From Prunus persica (lineage: Eukaryota > Streptophyta > Magnoliopsida > Rosales > Rosaceae), in assembly GCF_000346465.2 (NCBI RefSeq), contig NC_034010.1, forward strand, positions 28,312,787 through 28,376,786: a stretch of DNA of 64,000 bases, written 5' to 3'. Positions 1 to 12,086 of this stretch are shown piece by piece. The translations under genes were made by a program, and so were the position numbers. How positions within the stretch are numbered: the stretch's first letter is position 1; each line of letters opens with the position of its first letter. The notes beneath the pieces were generated by a model. It ran no database searches, was not told the DNA's origin, and saw only the letters and a program-made list of their open reading frames with translations.

Positions 1-451
1 TGGTTATAGGCTTAACTTAACCCAAGCCTCAAGGACAGTACAAACAAATGTGTATCATAAGCACAAAGGGTCAAACTCAAAGGTGTCATTGATTTCAATA
101 ATTGATGACTGAGTACCATACCATTCGTCCTCCTCCTCCTCCTCCTCCTCCCTTCACAAGTAGTAATAATTATAACAATTTTTTTTAAATTTTCATAACC
201 TATATACCTCTCTTGGATCAAACCACAATATTAACAAAATGTAGTACGTATAATATTCTTATCACAAAATATAAATATAAATATATGTACAGCTCCTGTG
301 ACAGAGAAATTCTTGTATAACATAACATATGCAGCCTTATATATATGTGTGTGTGTGTGGAGTTTCTATATATGTATATATGTTAAACCTTAAACCATCA
401 TGGATCAGAAGACTGTTTACACAATCCTAAACAGCGTTCTTCACTGTCACA

Positions 452-471
452 GGGGGGGGGGGGGGGGGGGG
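452..471. repeat. homopolymer of 20 G
   Basis: There are twenty consecutive G on the plus strand. Such tracts are prone to length error in sequencing and to slippage in vivo, so the exact length is uncertain. Confidence 0.9.
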
Positions 472-1637
472 TTAAATAGTCATGAACACTAATTTCCATA
501 AGTTTGAAGCTATACATAATTATGAATACTGCAAAGATTGTCAGTATATTACATTTACATAGAAAACATCCCAATTTTTTTTTTTTTTACTTTTCTCACA
601 CACAGGGATATGAAGGTTGTTGGCCAGTCTTTACCTTTTTTTTATACGTACCATTGCTAAGTTTGGATTGTTTGTATACACAACAAGTACGCAGCAGAGC
701 CTATATATATATTGTAAAACGACCCAAATTTCGTTTGAAATTAAAATCATGCACTGTGACTGTGTTGTTGCTATAGCCACTCAGCCACTCAGTCACTGAA
801 TGAACAGAGAAATCTCACCCGACATGGGAAGGGCAGTGGAGGACAATTGGACAGATGAAACCAAACCATATGGCAATGGCTGCCATCATGCCATGGATAT
901 GGACCCCAAAAACTGTGCATAGAGATCCCACTTGACTCAGATTTTTCGGTGACTGGCCAGAGCGTTTTCTGAGATGTATTTTGGGGACCACAAGCATGGC
1001 TTAAACCTAAAATGCTTCTATTCTTTCCTTGACATGACACCTGGCTTTTTTACGTACTGAAATTATTCAAGTTAATTTTATGTTGCAAGAGAAAAATAAA
1101 AATAAATCATATATATATATATATATATTGGTCTTACCCAATTATCAGAATTCTATAAAGATTTACAATGTTATCATCAAAGTTAAAAATGAAGTTAATT
1201 CAGGCGGGCCCTAAAATCGCAGGAAGTTATTTGAAGCATCGCTTCATTGTATTTGAGCTCTCTATATAAGTGCAGTGAATTTATATTGACTTTTTTTATA
1301 ATATTCTTATGGTGTTTAACAAGATTAAAATTACACTAGTATCAATGATGTGTTTAAGAAATGGGTTTCGACCAATTTCAGGCTCACATGCTGATGGTAA
1401 CATGATTAGCACAATGATATAGTATATTTACTAGGTAGTGGGAAAAGTAATTTTTTATTATAAAGATTATGGATATTACCTTATCCTATCTAAATTTTGT
1501 AAGAGTATCTGGTAAAGGGGTGAGGTCATCTGATTCAGATTTTGCGCAAAACTTGGTAGATTCCTCTCCTACATCATATTCCTGACGACTTACCTTTGCT
1601 CTAAATTCTAAATTGAATCAATCAGAGACACACAGAG

Positions 1638-1640
<3 letters not shown>

Positions 1641-1693
<53 letters not shown>
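1641..1693. repeat. GA dinucleotide microsatellite
   Basis: A nearly perfect GA repeat of about 53 bp lies between unique flanks and follows a short CACAGAGACA repeat. No gene overlaps it. Confidence 0.9.
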
Positions 1694-1695
<2 letters not shown>

Positions 1696-2722
1696 ATTTC
1701 AAATTCAAAGTGGTCCTCTTCCCGGGAATCCACAAATATAATAAAACAACTCAGTCCCTGCCTGTCACATTTAACTCAGAAAAAATAGGAAAAAACCAAA
1801 TTCAGTGCCTAGCTAACTAGGTCATATGATTATCAACTATGTCTATACTCTTTAGTTAGACAGAGAGGAGCGACTGGTGAATGATGAAATGGTGATGGTG
1901 GGCTTAGCGTTGGACAGGGTAGCTGGAAAGAGTAGTGGGGACTTTTCTATAGGGTTGTTTGGACATATTCCATATAGACAGACAAAATAAAAAAAGAAGC
2001 TAATTATTGAAGATGGGAAAACAAGGAGAAACATACTGTGACGGAGACTTAGATAGAAAGAGGTCCCATTCCTTTTTTTATTTTTGTGCATGTCTAAATC
2101 ATGTTGCAGCAGGCAACCATTATTAAGACAGCGAGAGAAAGATACCCAAATTTCCTCTACGAAATTCGACCCATGTAATGTAAGATATGAAATTAGGAAA
2201 AAGGAAAAAGGGAAAAAAAAACTCATCTAAGCCCCAAAAAATAGTTCTTATCAGTTGTGGTTTGGATGGATCTGTAAATATAAAACAAAGAAAATCAGTG
2301 CAGTGCAATTCCAATCATGCATGAAGCCCAATTTGAATGAATTTTAACAACTAGCTTTTGGGCCAGCCAAAGTTATAGAACCCAACCAATCCTCTTTCTT
2401 TTTAGGAGGTAGGTACAAAGCTAGGCAAATCATTGTCATGAAGTTGAATACAGTTATATATAATGTTACAACGTCAAATTTTGCAATATATACATACAGG
2501 GTGAAAAAAGGAGTCGGAGGAAATCAATTCCTTCCTGGATCTTTTATTGTTCGACCTTATTATTTGAGAGCACGTCCTACCAAAGATGCGTGATCCATAT
2601 TACATTATTTTCTTGTTTATTTGTAATTTTGATGGCATTGTCTAGAGATGATTGACGAGCATTAATATTATTATTATTTTATCTGATGTTGACTTAAAAG
2701 ACGATTGGGCGGCTGTGATCTC

Positions 2723-5700
2723 TCAACAGCGCGTTACCGGCGGTCCGATGAACAATTCAGTCTCCACCTCAGAACTCAGGCTACTTTGACTCCAGTAGCT
2801 CACAGCTCCTTTTTCTTCAACTGAAAGCTGCTGCTGCAGCAGCAGCTGCCTCGGCTGTGCACCAAACTATCATAATAATGCAGAAAAATATAAGACAAAA
2901 ACCAGAAAACTCACAAGGGACCATGGTGGTGACGGTAGCAGTAATGTAAAACAACGGTTCAAATTTGAAGGCTCACCTCTTCACTTAACTTTGCATTCTC
3001 TTCTATGAGGAGCCTCTCCTGATTTCAGAGAGATAAAGATATTGGTGTTAATTAGAACCAGTGAACAAAGTACTTGAGCGCTATACGTACAAATTACTAT
3101 TATTAGTCTGTTGCACTTGAAATAAATACCTTTGCCCTTAATTGTTCCATCTGCTCCGCAAATAAATGAGCCTGGAATGGAAATCACTTCCAAGTTAACT
3201 TAACCTCTCCTCTCCTATTGAACTGATAAAAATGGCAAGAAATAAGTGAACAGGTGAAATATATATACCTTTCTCTCTCTTATTTTGCGTACACTTCGCT
3301 CCAACTGGCCAGTGATCTCTTGGAGCTCCTCGACAGAGCAAGAGTCCAAGCCATGTCCCAAAAGCTTCCTGAGATATACAAAATTCAGGGTTTAGGAAGA
3401 CCTGTCTAGTTAAATGTTAGATGCGTAAAAAAGTACAGGAGAAGAATCAAACTAAGCAATAAACCGTTGAGAAGCTTCTAGGTTCTCTATCTTCTTGGCC
3501 ATAGCAGTCGATTCATGCTTCAATTGCTGCATGCAAATAGGTTTAACTTGTCAACTGTAAACAAATAAAATGTCATGAGCGACGTGCTTAACATGTGATA
3601 TAGGACATGCCAAAAGTTAACCCAGTTCAACAACTTGAAGCCCCCCTTCTTCCCTCCTCGACTTCTCTTCTTTTACCCTATTTGATTTGATGATCATTTA
3701 TGTACCAAGTGCCATTGTTGATAAATAAACATGAATCTTAATTACATGTAAGAAGACGGACGCGCAGGTGTAGCTGAACTTATGAAATCCAAGAAATTAT
3801 ATTTCACGAAGCAACAAGTCCATATTTGTACATAAACAAATGTGTCTGCATGTTTTTAACACTACATATGTCTGGACTAATAACTAGGTATCAGAACCAA
3901 GTAGGAAGTAGGAAGAAAAAGTAAGAATAACCCCAGAAATTCATTGGCATAGCCTCTTTCACGCTTACCTGTGACAATACATGATTCCCAGAGCCAAAAT
4001 ACTTGCAACTTGTTCAATTGTATGCCTAATTTTAACAGATTTTGACATTTAGCATCTTGTTCATTTACTCAACCGGAGCATCTTGTTCATATACTCCTCC
4101 GTTACTTTTGGGAAACACTACTTGGTCGCATTGAGTGGAATGCTCTAAGTTTCAGTCTTTAACTCATGTATATATCATATATTCTTCTTTTTACACCATG
4201 CTTTGACACACCATTTACAACCCTTTTCTCTATCTATCAAAGGATTCCAAATTAATTTTTGTGAATCTAAAAGGCCGACTAGGATCCCTTCATCATAAAT
4301 AGGTGTAGAACTCAACTTTAGGTCTGTAATTATAAGCTTCTAGCCTGAAATAAATCATTTCCGCTAAAGGAGGTAATTGTCATGAAAAATAAGTTGTAAA
4401 GTTACATACTCGTTTCTATTTAATAATGTTTACTCATCTGAAAAAGCAAAAAAATGTAGAAGTTTTGTTTTTACCCTAATATCAATATGACTAAATTAGT
4501 CTTTACATCATACTTGTTTCTATCTAAGTTACTAAGGGTCCGTTTGGTGAGTTGTAGTTGGATAGGATTCGTAATCCTAGTCAAAATGTTTGGCAGCTTA
4601 AAAACAACATGGATTGTGTTATGTCTAAAGAGAATTGTAAAAACTGAATTTCTCATTATGCAATAATCATTACAAGGAGGCTTTTATATAGCCAATGAGT
4701 GAAGCTTACATTAATAACTAAAAGGATTCTCTTCTAACTAAACTAACAGCTTAATCCTAATCAGTTAAACAATCACATGTGTATTAACAATCAGACTGGT
4801 CATGTGTATGTTGATTGAGCCTATGATCCAAAGGTAACGATTGCTCTAGAGATGTAACAGTGGAGGGCTGTACGGCTTTAATGTCTAATCCTACTAGAGC
4901 CAAAAGGTTGAGATTAAGTTAGATTGGAATATGTCTAATACTAAGTCATGTAATAGCACATTTCAATTAATCCAACCTCTTAATCATGTGAAGTATCGAA
5001 CACATCATTGGATTAGTGTTATCATTTCCAATCCAATGGAATCTAATTCTATCTCCTAATCCAATCCCAATCCCAATCATCAAACATGGTCAAAGATTAT
5101 TCATCCATCTGTTTTATAACAACTTCTCAAAGATGGATTAATCCAAATTCCAAGATAGAGTTTCTAACCTCCACATATTCTTCCACTTCAATCTTGTTGG
5201 TTTGCCCAGCCTTTGCATGTTTGTGGTATCGTTTTATAGTATCTTGCATGCTGTATCAGAATACAAAAAAAGGTCAAAATCAATCAATGAACATTAATGA
5301 AATTAAATATAGTACTGTAATCACAAAATCCCTAACATGATATTTTCAAAAAATTCAGCCTTGTTTTTTTTTCACCATCAATGATGATGTTCTGTGATTA
5401 TTCAGGTTTCCCATATAACAAGACGATTCATTGTGTTATGCTCAATGCCAGAAGATAGAGTGTATAAACTAATAGGCACATGTACTATGAGTCTATGATC
5501 TTAACAGTACTGGGGGCCGGAAAGAAAGAACTAATAAGAACAACAATTTTGTTTTGGACTGAGAATTAGCTAGCTAAGAAACCCCATTACACTTTATACA
5601 TCAAAGAGAGATTAGATGTTGGGACTCAAGATTCCACATTGAAAAATTAACATATCCTAGAGTGGTTTAAGACCTCTTGGGCGCCCTTCCCTTACAAGCC

Positions 5701-7473
5701 GGTTTCTAAGGGCAAGTTCTACATATGTGCTCTTAACAATTGGTATCATAGTCTAGTTTAACCACCCAACATGGCCTAAATCCACGTGAGCTCTTAAACC
5801 ACTCTAAGGATACACTATTTTCCAATGCCCGCCAAACAAAGAAAGATGATCATATCAAGTAGCTCAACAAGTATAACCAAATAGGAACTTAAAATTTTTA
5901 TTCACCCCACATAGAACCTCAAGGAAGATTTGTATTGCAAATAGAAATGACTGAAATATACCCCCTCAATTTGAAGCTGCATATAAGAACGATTATACAT
6001 AAAGATGTAAACATGCTCCCCAATTCAAAATATAGCTCATTCTGAAGAAATAAATATGGTTAAAACCATGACAACCATGTTCTTTACCCCAATGACCATG
6101 CTCATGATAGCGCAGTTTCCATCTTTGGGGACCTCTACGGTAGCTCCGTCCCTCTATAGATATGGTCCTTGCTGTGTGTGCAAGACTTGACTTCTTCACC
6201 ATAGGGGCTTAAGATTTTTGGGTTGAATTCATCTTCTACTCCTTTATTTAACAAAACTTAAAATGCATATATTAAGTGATGAACTTGCACATGAATACCT
6301 ACAAATCTAGAAGAAGTTTTAGAATTAGTTTTAGCTGTTTTGTCAGTTGTTATATCATGAACTACCAATGAGAGCTTTTTGCCGTGATAAATCCCCATAT
6401 TGGGAAATTGAAAAAATAAAATACAATACATAAGTGAGTGGTTCTATACTAATAGCACCAAGCCCTAGTATGATAAAATGTCACACACATGTTGAGTTAC
6501 ACAAGTGATTAAGTTGAAGAAAATATCTGTGTTGGACCAATTAGTAGTGAATATTGATCCATTCCCTAATGTAAGCCTAGGTTCAATTGTTACAGTTCTT
6601 GATGTGGCAAAAGCAAATGAACATGGGTTGAAGTTTGAGGTTTGAGCATATAAGGGTTGCATGCACAGACAAGTAGTCCATGAAATGATGAAATATTGGA
6701 TAAAATCATTAGTTAGTAGAATGAGAAGTTGAATTGCCAGAAGTTAAGCACAAAGGCATTAAAACAAAGAAGCACTAGTTTCAATATTTTATTTAGGCAG
6801 AAACGCTAAGTTGAAACTTGAAAAGCCCCATGAAATCTCATTCAATATTAATGCAAACATTAATAAAGCGTACATAAATTGTTAGAAAAGACATAATATT
6901 AATCCCCTACACTCAATTTGATTGGAATATAAACGAGCACTCAATTTGATTGGAATATAAACGAGCACTCAATTTGATTAGATTATAAACGAGCAGATGT
7001 GTAACTTGTAAGATGCGGATGGTACAAATAAAACATAAAATAGAAAGTCAAGTTTTGATTTAAGACCAGAGTGGATAGAAAGCTAGAAATCTATATTATA
7101 TATATATATATGTATCATCGTACACACTGGCCTCAAAACCAGTACAACAACCCACACCTGCTCATCAACACCATAAAAAGTAAATGATGTTTCCATCTTT
7201 CAGAAACAAAGCATATAGACAGAAAAAAAAAAAAAATGGGGCTTCAAACATATATATATGAGGTATACATAAAAAAAATACAGAAACATACTCAGAGCTG
7301 GAGAACTCATATAGCCTGCCTTTCTGAGAGAAGATGATGACGGAAACTTGAGCATCGCAGAGAACTGAAAGCTCAAAGGCTTTCTTCAACAACCCATTTC
7401 GACGTTTGGAGAAGGTCACTTGCCGGCTTGTGGCATTTTCAATTCTTTTCATCTCAATCTTCCCTCTCACCAT
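2723..7473 (-). CDS. AGL71/AGL72: MADS-box transcription factor, SOC1/AGL42/AGL71/AGL72 clade
   Basis: Type II (MIKC) MADS-box DNA-binding regulator of the SOC1 clade. Family members control flowering time and floral organ senescence or abscission in the nucleus. Seven exons read by frame and splice sites: 7292-7473, 5169-5250, 3465-3526, 3269-3368, 3131-3172, 2977-3018 and 2723-2866, giving about 217 residues. The last acceptor could lie 12 bases further in, at 2854, giving 213. Exon 1 carries the MADS domain (residues 1-60, starting [20 protein letters not shown]). Exon 2 encodes the I region (starts MQDTIKRY). Exons 3-6 form the K-box coiled coil (QLKHES, EELQEI). Exon 7 has a glutamine-rich stretch and the SOC1 motif [11 protein letters not shown] before a TRC end. 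The 62, 100, 42 and 42 bp exons match the SOC1 pattern. Introns 1 and 2 are 2.0 and 1.6 kb and contain transposon remains. Clade is near certain. The exact ortholog name rests on motif and gene order. Confidence 0.88.
4536..5091. mobile_element. possible MITE in MADS-gene intron 2
   Basis: The left end begins GGGTCCGTTTGGTGAG. The right end, read on the other strand, begins GACCATGTTTGATGATTGG. The two ends are imperfect inverted repeats with the GTTTGG-type termini common in plant MITEs. No target duplication was found. The right end is about 80 bp from exon 2. Confidence 0.35.
5617..5738 (+). mobile_element. TRIM-like LTR in MADS-gene intron 1
   Basis: A 122-bp segment starts TGTTGGGACTC and ends TCTTAACA, giving the TG...CA ends of a long terminal repeat. 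Two bases later comes TGGTATCATAGTC, close to the tRNA-Met primer binding site TGGTATCAGAGC. This layout is that of a terminal-repeat retrotransposon in miniature. No second direct LTR was seen, so it is a fragment. Confidence 0.5.
5786..5827 (-). repeat. inverted partial copy of the TRIM LTR
   Basis: About 35 bases here are a diverged reverse complement of the LTR segment near 5628-5665 (shared core AGAGTGGTTTAAG). The arms flank the primer-site region and could fold into a hairpin. Confidence 0.5.
6911..6994. repeat. 28-bp tandem repeat, three units
   Basis: Units begin at 6911, 6939 and 6967 and read ACTCAATTTGATTGGAATAT plus AAACGAGC. The first two are identical and the third has a few changes. 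It lies in intron 1 of the MADS-box gene. Confidence 0.9.
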
Positions 7474-8821
7474 GTCCTAGCCTAGATCATCGCCATCATT
7501 AATTACAAGATCATCTTGAGATAATAATAATAATAATAATAATAATACCATCAAAATTGGTAAAGATGCGCTATACATATATATAGCTCAAGAAATAAGC
7601 TAGTAGAGAAGAGTTACACCTGGAAACCCCCTCGAAGATTTGAAGTGCTCGAACACTAGCTAGTAGAGAAAAATGTAGAAATTTGTGAAGGACCTTTGAC
7701 AGCCGAGCAAACCCAGGAGAGGTTTAGTTTAGAAAATCCAAACAAAGTATCAGACTTTGGCTCTGAAGAAGCAATTAGCAGATGAAACCCCAGGAGGATT
7801 CATAAAAGAAAGCCCCCAAAAAAGATGTTAAATTAGGTTTCTAAAAATAGAACCCAGAGACGCCACCCATGGACATGAATTACCCAAAAAGAGCAACAAA
7901 GGACACAACACGAGGGTATAGGAGGATGATAGAATACAAATATGGAAAATAGATCAGAAACCCTAGAAATAGTCCAGAGTGCAGTGCAGAAGGGAAGAAC
8001 TTTCTTTTTTTCTGATTGTGGATGTTCCAATTTCTTTATCCTCAGGCCACCCGACCCCTTTTTTCCATATTGATCGATAGCTCACTTCCATTATTCTCTA
8101 TGCCTTCTTTTGTCTTTAAAATTCTACCCCACTAAAAAAAAAGGGATAAGAATTAGAGGAAAGAAACACAGTCAAAATATTAGATAAAACACTACTTAAA
8201 TGCTCATGGCTTCTCTTTTTTGGCAAAATTAAGAAACAAAGAAAGAAGTAAAAGAGGGAATATATTTTTATTCATCTTTTTCGGAACCGCATTGGGAATT
8301 AAAAAATGGCTTTCGATTTTATTCATCTCTCATTGTCTTGAGATGCAGCAATGTCAAGATCATCGTACAATCACTTTGCGTGACGGGCTAATGAGAACGG
8401 GACAGCACATCGGCTTTTGTCAGCATCCCATCGTCATATTTCCCAATGGGAGACGACAGTGTCACGTGGCTAACCTTGAGTGGCGAGTCTAACTTTTTTC
8501 ATTTTCTTATCATTTAAATTTGTTTAGTTTTTGGGTGCTTATTAGTTAATGAAGCAAGCAGGCTTATAAGGTTGGAAATAAAATAAGTGGGAAAGAGAGT
8601 ATTAGCAACGAGAATAGGACGTGTTTCCATTCAAGGAAGGATTAGCATTGACTAATGATAATCAACCGAAAAAATACTGGCTGTGAAGCCTGGAATCTCC
8701 CCTCGTTGTCAAGCAAGGGCAAACACATCTCTTGCCTGAAAAAAGAAAACAGAATACTCATTCTAGTTAATTATCTTAATTTTATCATAGTTTCTTGTCA
8801 TGCAGATTAGCTCTTTTTATT
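7474..8821. other. 5' flank of the MADS-box gene
   Basis: No gene seen. This is the upstream side of the minus-strand MADS gene and should hold its 5' UTR and promoter. A TAA microsatellite lies at about 7531-7550. Short open frames here show no known domain. Confidence 0.5.
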
Positions 8822-9752
8822 TGAGTATTGTTAAACGAAACCTAAAATTAATTGAGTACACTTTATGATCTAAATGTATCATATTATTTAAATCAAAATA
8901 TAAAATTAACTAAGTACATAATATTTAATTATCGAAAATACCCCTTATACAAAATTTACCACCCAATAAAAAAATATTTCACTATTTGCCACCTAAATTT
9001 CAATTTTGGTGCTAATCTAACACCTCCATCAATTTCCGTTAAATTTTCTATTAAAGGTGGGTATGTTTTTATTATTAATTTTAATTCATCTAAAAATTTA
9101 AATTAATAAACAAATTCTTAAAATAATTCTTTTTAAATATAAAAATTAAAGATAGCCTGTCCGTGATCTCCCCCTCCTCCCACGGCAGCCCCTCCCTCCT
9201 TCCCCACACTTGCACTCTTCTTCTATGGCCTAATCCCACAAATTGGCTTGCCCATTTTTCATTACAGACATTCCTACAAGTCCATAACATAATTTAGTCT
9301 AGGAGCAAAGAGGAGATATATTAGTTTATGGAAAGTATGAAACTCCATAAACTTCAAAAGAAAAGAGGAACGACGGTGGTGCTTTCAGGAGGGAGGGAGA
9401 CGAAGATGTAGGGGGAGAGAGAAAGGCAAAGAGAGATGGAGTGGGGGAGGGGAAGGGGAATTATGGTGGGGATGGAGGAGGAAGGGGCTACCGTGGGTGG
9501 AGTGGGGAGATTAGCCCATTTAACAAGCCCGCATAATTTTATTTTAGGATTTTTTTTAGTATTATTAAAAAATTTCGCTTACGTTTGATTATGGTTGAAT
9601 ATGATGAGTTTGTTATACTTATTAAAATTACATTTGTTTCACAATTCAATATATCCTTTTTTGTTATTTTATATAAGGGTAAATTAGTAATTCACTAAAT
9701 AGTTTAGTAGTATGATGTACTCAGTTAATTTAGGGTTCGTTTAACAACACCC
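8822..9752. mobile_element. hAT-like non-autonomous transposon
   Basis: A 931-bp element has terminal inverted repeats of at least 30 bp. The left end contains TTGTTAAACGAAACC. The right end, read on the other strand, contains TTGTTAAACGAACCC, and similarity continues inward through the GAGTAC blocks. The sequence TTTTATT sits directly outside both ends (8815-8821 and 9753-9759), as a 7 to 8 bp target duplication would. No transposase frame is present. Assignment to hAT is inferred from target-site length. Confidence 0.65.
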
Positions 9753-12086
9753 TTTTATTATGTACTAGCCTTTTCACACGTGAGAACAAATCTTATTCAT
9801 TTTACTTTTCTATTGCCTTTTTAAAATTATATTTATATTTTACTAGACTATTGTGTTACATATTTGTCTTTTGAAAATGAAGTCGTTACGTTTGAAATTT
9901 TTTTGTGAGGGAGGAAATCTTGCTGTTTTGATATAGAACAAGGTGTGTATCATTAAGTTCCAAACCTTTAGTGTTTGATGATCAATTCCTAATCCTAATT
10001 TTGATTTTTTTTTTACACACAAAACCCTAACCGCTAATAGAGAGAAAGCTTCAGATCCGAGGGGTTTTCCTCTGGATTCCGTCGGATCTTCGATGTTCTT
10101 CGGCTTTTGGTGGACCTATGTTAATCTCCTCTTATTTTGGCATATCTATTGTATCAGATCTTGGTTGGCTTTGGTTATACCTCATCTTGCAATGTTGCTC
10201 TTGAGGTGTTGCAACTTGGTTATGGTAGATTCACTATTCATTGGTGCGGTGAGGCCCTGGAGTAACTATGTGGCGATCTTTATGTCATGTCTTAAATGAC
10301 GATTAGTGGCGGTTAGTTTTCCTTTTACCGGCTTAGTTTTTTTATTTTAGTTTAGTCTATTTAGGATAGTCATGCCAGTTGGCGGCTAGTTTTTATTAGG
10401 AAATAATCAGTAAATGTTTTATACTATAGGATCACTATATTATTGCACAACTCTTAAAATATAAACAGTAGCAAAATTACGAAATATGTATAAATGTGCA
10501 AATATAAATTAAGTACAGAATACTGACTTTTATTGAAGATAGAGGCTTGCGTATTCGCAATATCCTAAAGATAGAATTTTGCCTCTTCTCAGTGCTTGAA
10601 GTTCAACATGCGTCTATCTCCCAGGATTCAACTATCTATAATTCAAGGGTCCAGCACCGGATCCTTGAATTCTGGCGAACGTTGGTGTGCTTCTTCTCTC
10701 CAATATAGTAGGTAACTTTATAATAGTATGAGATAGTTCAAGAAAAAAGATTATTTGTATTATGGCCTAGGACTTGTGGTTTTATAACAGAATTACACCC
10801 CTTCAAAATAGCAATTAGTATACAAAAAGATAAGTCTTTCTGGTTTGAATTTAACTTCTGCCAAAAGAAATCCGAAAAATAAAAAATAATTATTTTATTT
10901 TCGGGCTAGGTATATTTCTTTTATTTTTCAGAGACCCCAAGAGCCCCAAAGCCCCAGACCCAAGTCTTGATTATTTAAATATTAATATTAATCAAGCAAG
11001 CCAACCATGATAGTCTTCACTACCAAGCCCATCAGCCCACCAACCTTTATTTAATTGATGTTAAGGTTTCATGCTTATAAAGCATATGAAACCTTTTGTT
11101 TTTTCCAATGTGGGACATTTGCTTTCAAACTTCCAACAATTTTTGTCATTGATATCATTGGACTAGATTTGGAGAAATTATGGTGGTTGAAAGGGATTAT
11201 AGAAGTTATTTTCAAGAGTGATTTATTCAAGTCGTTTTAGCTTTTTGGTTGGCTCATATCATTAAGGAAGTTTTACCCATGTATGTCATATGGTTATGGA
11301 GATTTGGGATATAGGTTTTGATGAATAAAAGAAAAAGGATATAGGAAGATTTCCTAGCTATCTAGTGGCAAAAGAAAAATAGAGAAACACTAGGCTGTGA
11401 TCTGGGATTTGATGATTGTGGTGCTGATGGTGAACGATGCTAGGTTGCAATCAAGTCGCTTCAATTTATGGCATCTGAAATGCGCAAATAATCATTGTTT
11501 TTATTTTTTATTTATAATTTTTTTAAATATAAAATCCTTCTAATTATATTTGCTACCGGCAATGCAATATTTTACGGATTAATATTTACTTAGCTGGGCT
11601 GAAATATACTAACCTTGAAAATTATATCCCTTTGGCAAAAAATAAAAAATAAAAAATAAACTCCTGGGGTTTCTATGCTTTAGCTATAATTAATATTGTT
11701 TTATATTCTTCTGCAGTTAGTAAAGATCGTTCTCTTCGCTGTTCAGACCTAAGTTCGAAAAAAAAGTTTTATATTCTTCTAAAAAAATGTTTTATATTCA
11801 GTAAATCACTTAGATAAATATGGACAAAATTAAAGCGAAGGATCCAGATCCAGTTCCAGTTCCGTTGCATGGTGATGGTGTGTGGGTCGACAATGCATAT
11901 ATGCACGGTGGTGTAAAAAGAATAGGCAATGGACCAAATGGTTCATTGGACGGTAAAAGTAAGCTACAGGCTCAGCCCAATTACACCAAAGCCTTGACAG
12001 GCCACAACTCGAGAAAATGGGCCTCGACAAACCCATAAAACAGAGTAGGCGAGAAAAAACAGAAGGGCGAGCCATACTCGTATCGT
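9753..12086. other. intergenic, no gene seen
   Basis: This is AT-rich DNA between the hAT-like element and the oxygenase gene. The longest plus-strand frames (about 10093-10299, 11055-11240 and 11820-12038) lack any domain and are not linked by splice signals to a gene. The part near 9990-10100 looks like an old repeat, but I could not classify it. Confidence 0.5.

Larger units (their letters stand above)
1..2722. other. gene-free left end, microsatellite-rich
   Basis: I see no supportable gene here. The open frames are short, start in low-complexity DNA and show no protein family signature. The stretch contains a run of 20 G at 452-471, a TA run near 1110-1126 and a long GA run at about 1641-1693. 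The right end is the 3' flank of the MADS-box gene, which ends at 2723 on the minus strand. Confidence 0.6.

Noticed and set aside
1852..2226. 124-residue minus-strand frame
   Set aside because: Its composition follows T-rich and A-rich tracts, and it shows no domain or splice context.
11820..12038. Earlier start for the 2OG oxygenase
   Set aside because: This frame closes at 12038 and no splice pair joins it to the oxygenase exons. The ATG at 12087 leads directly into exon 2 in frame.
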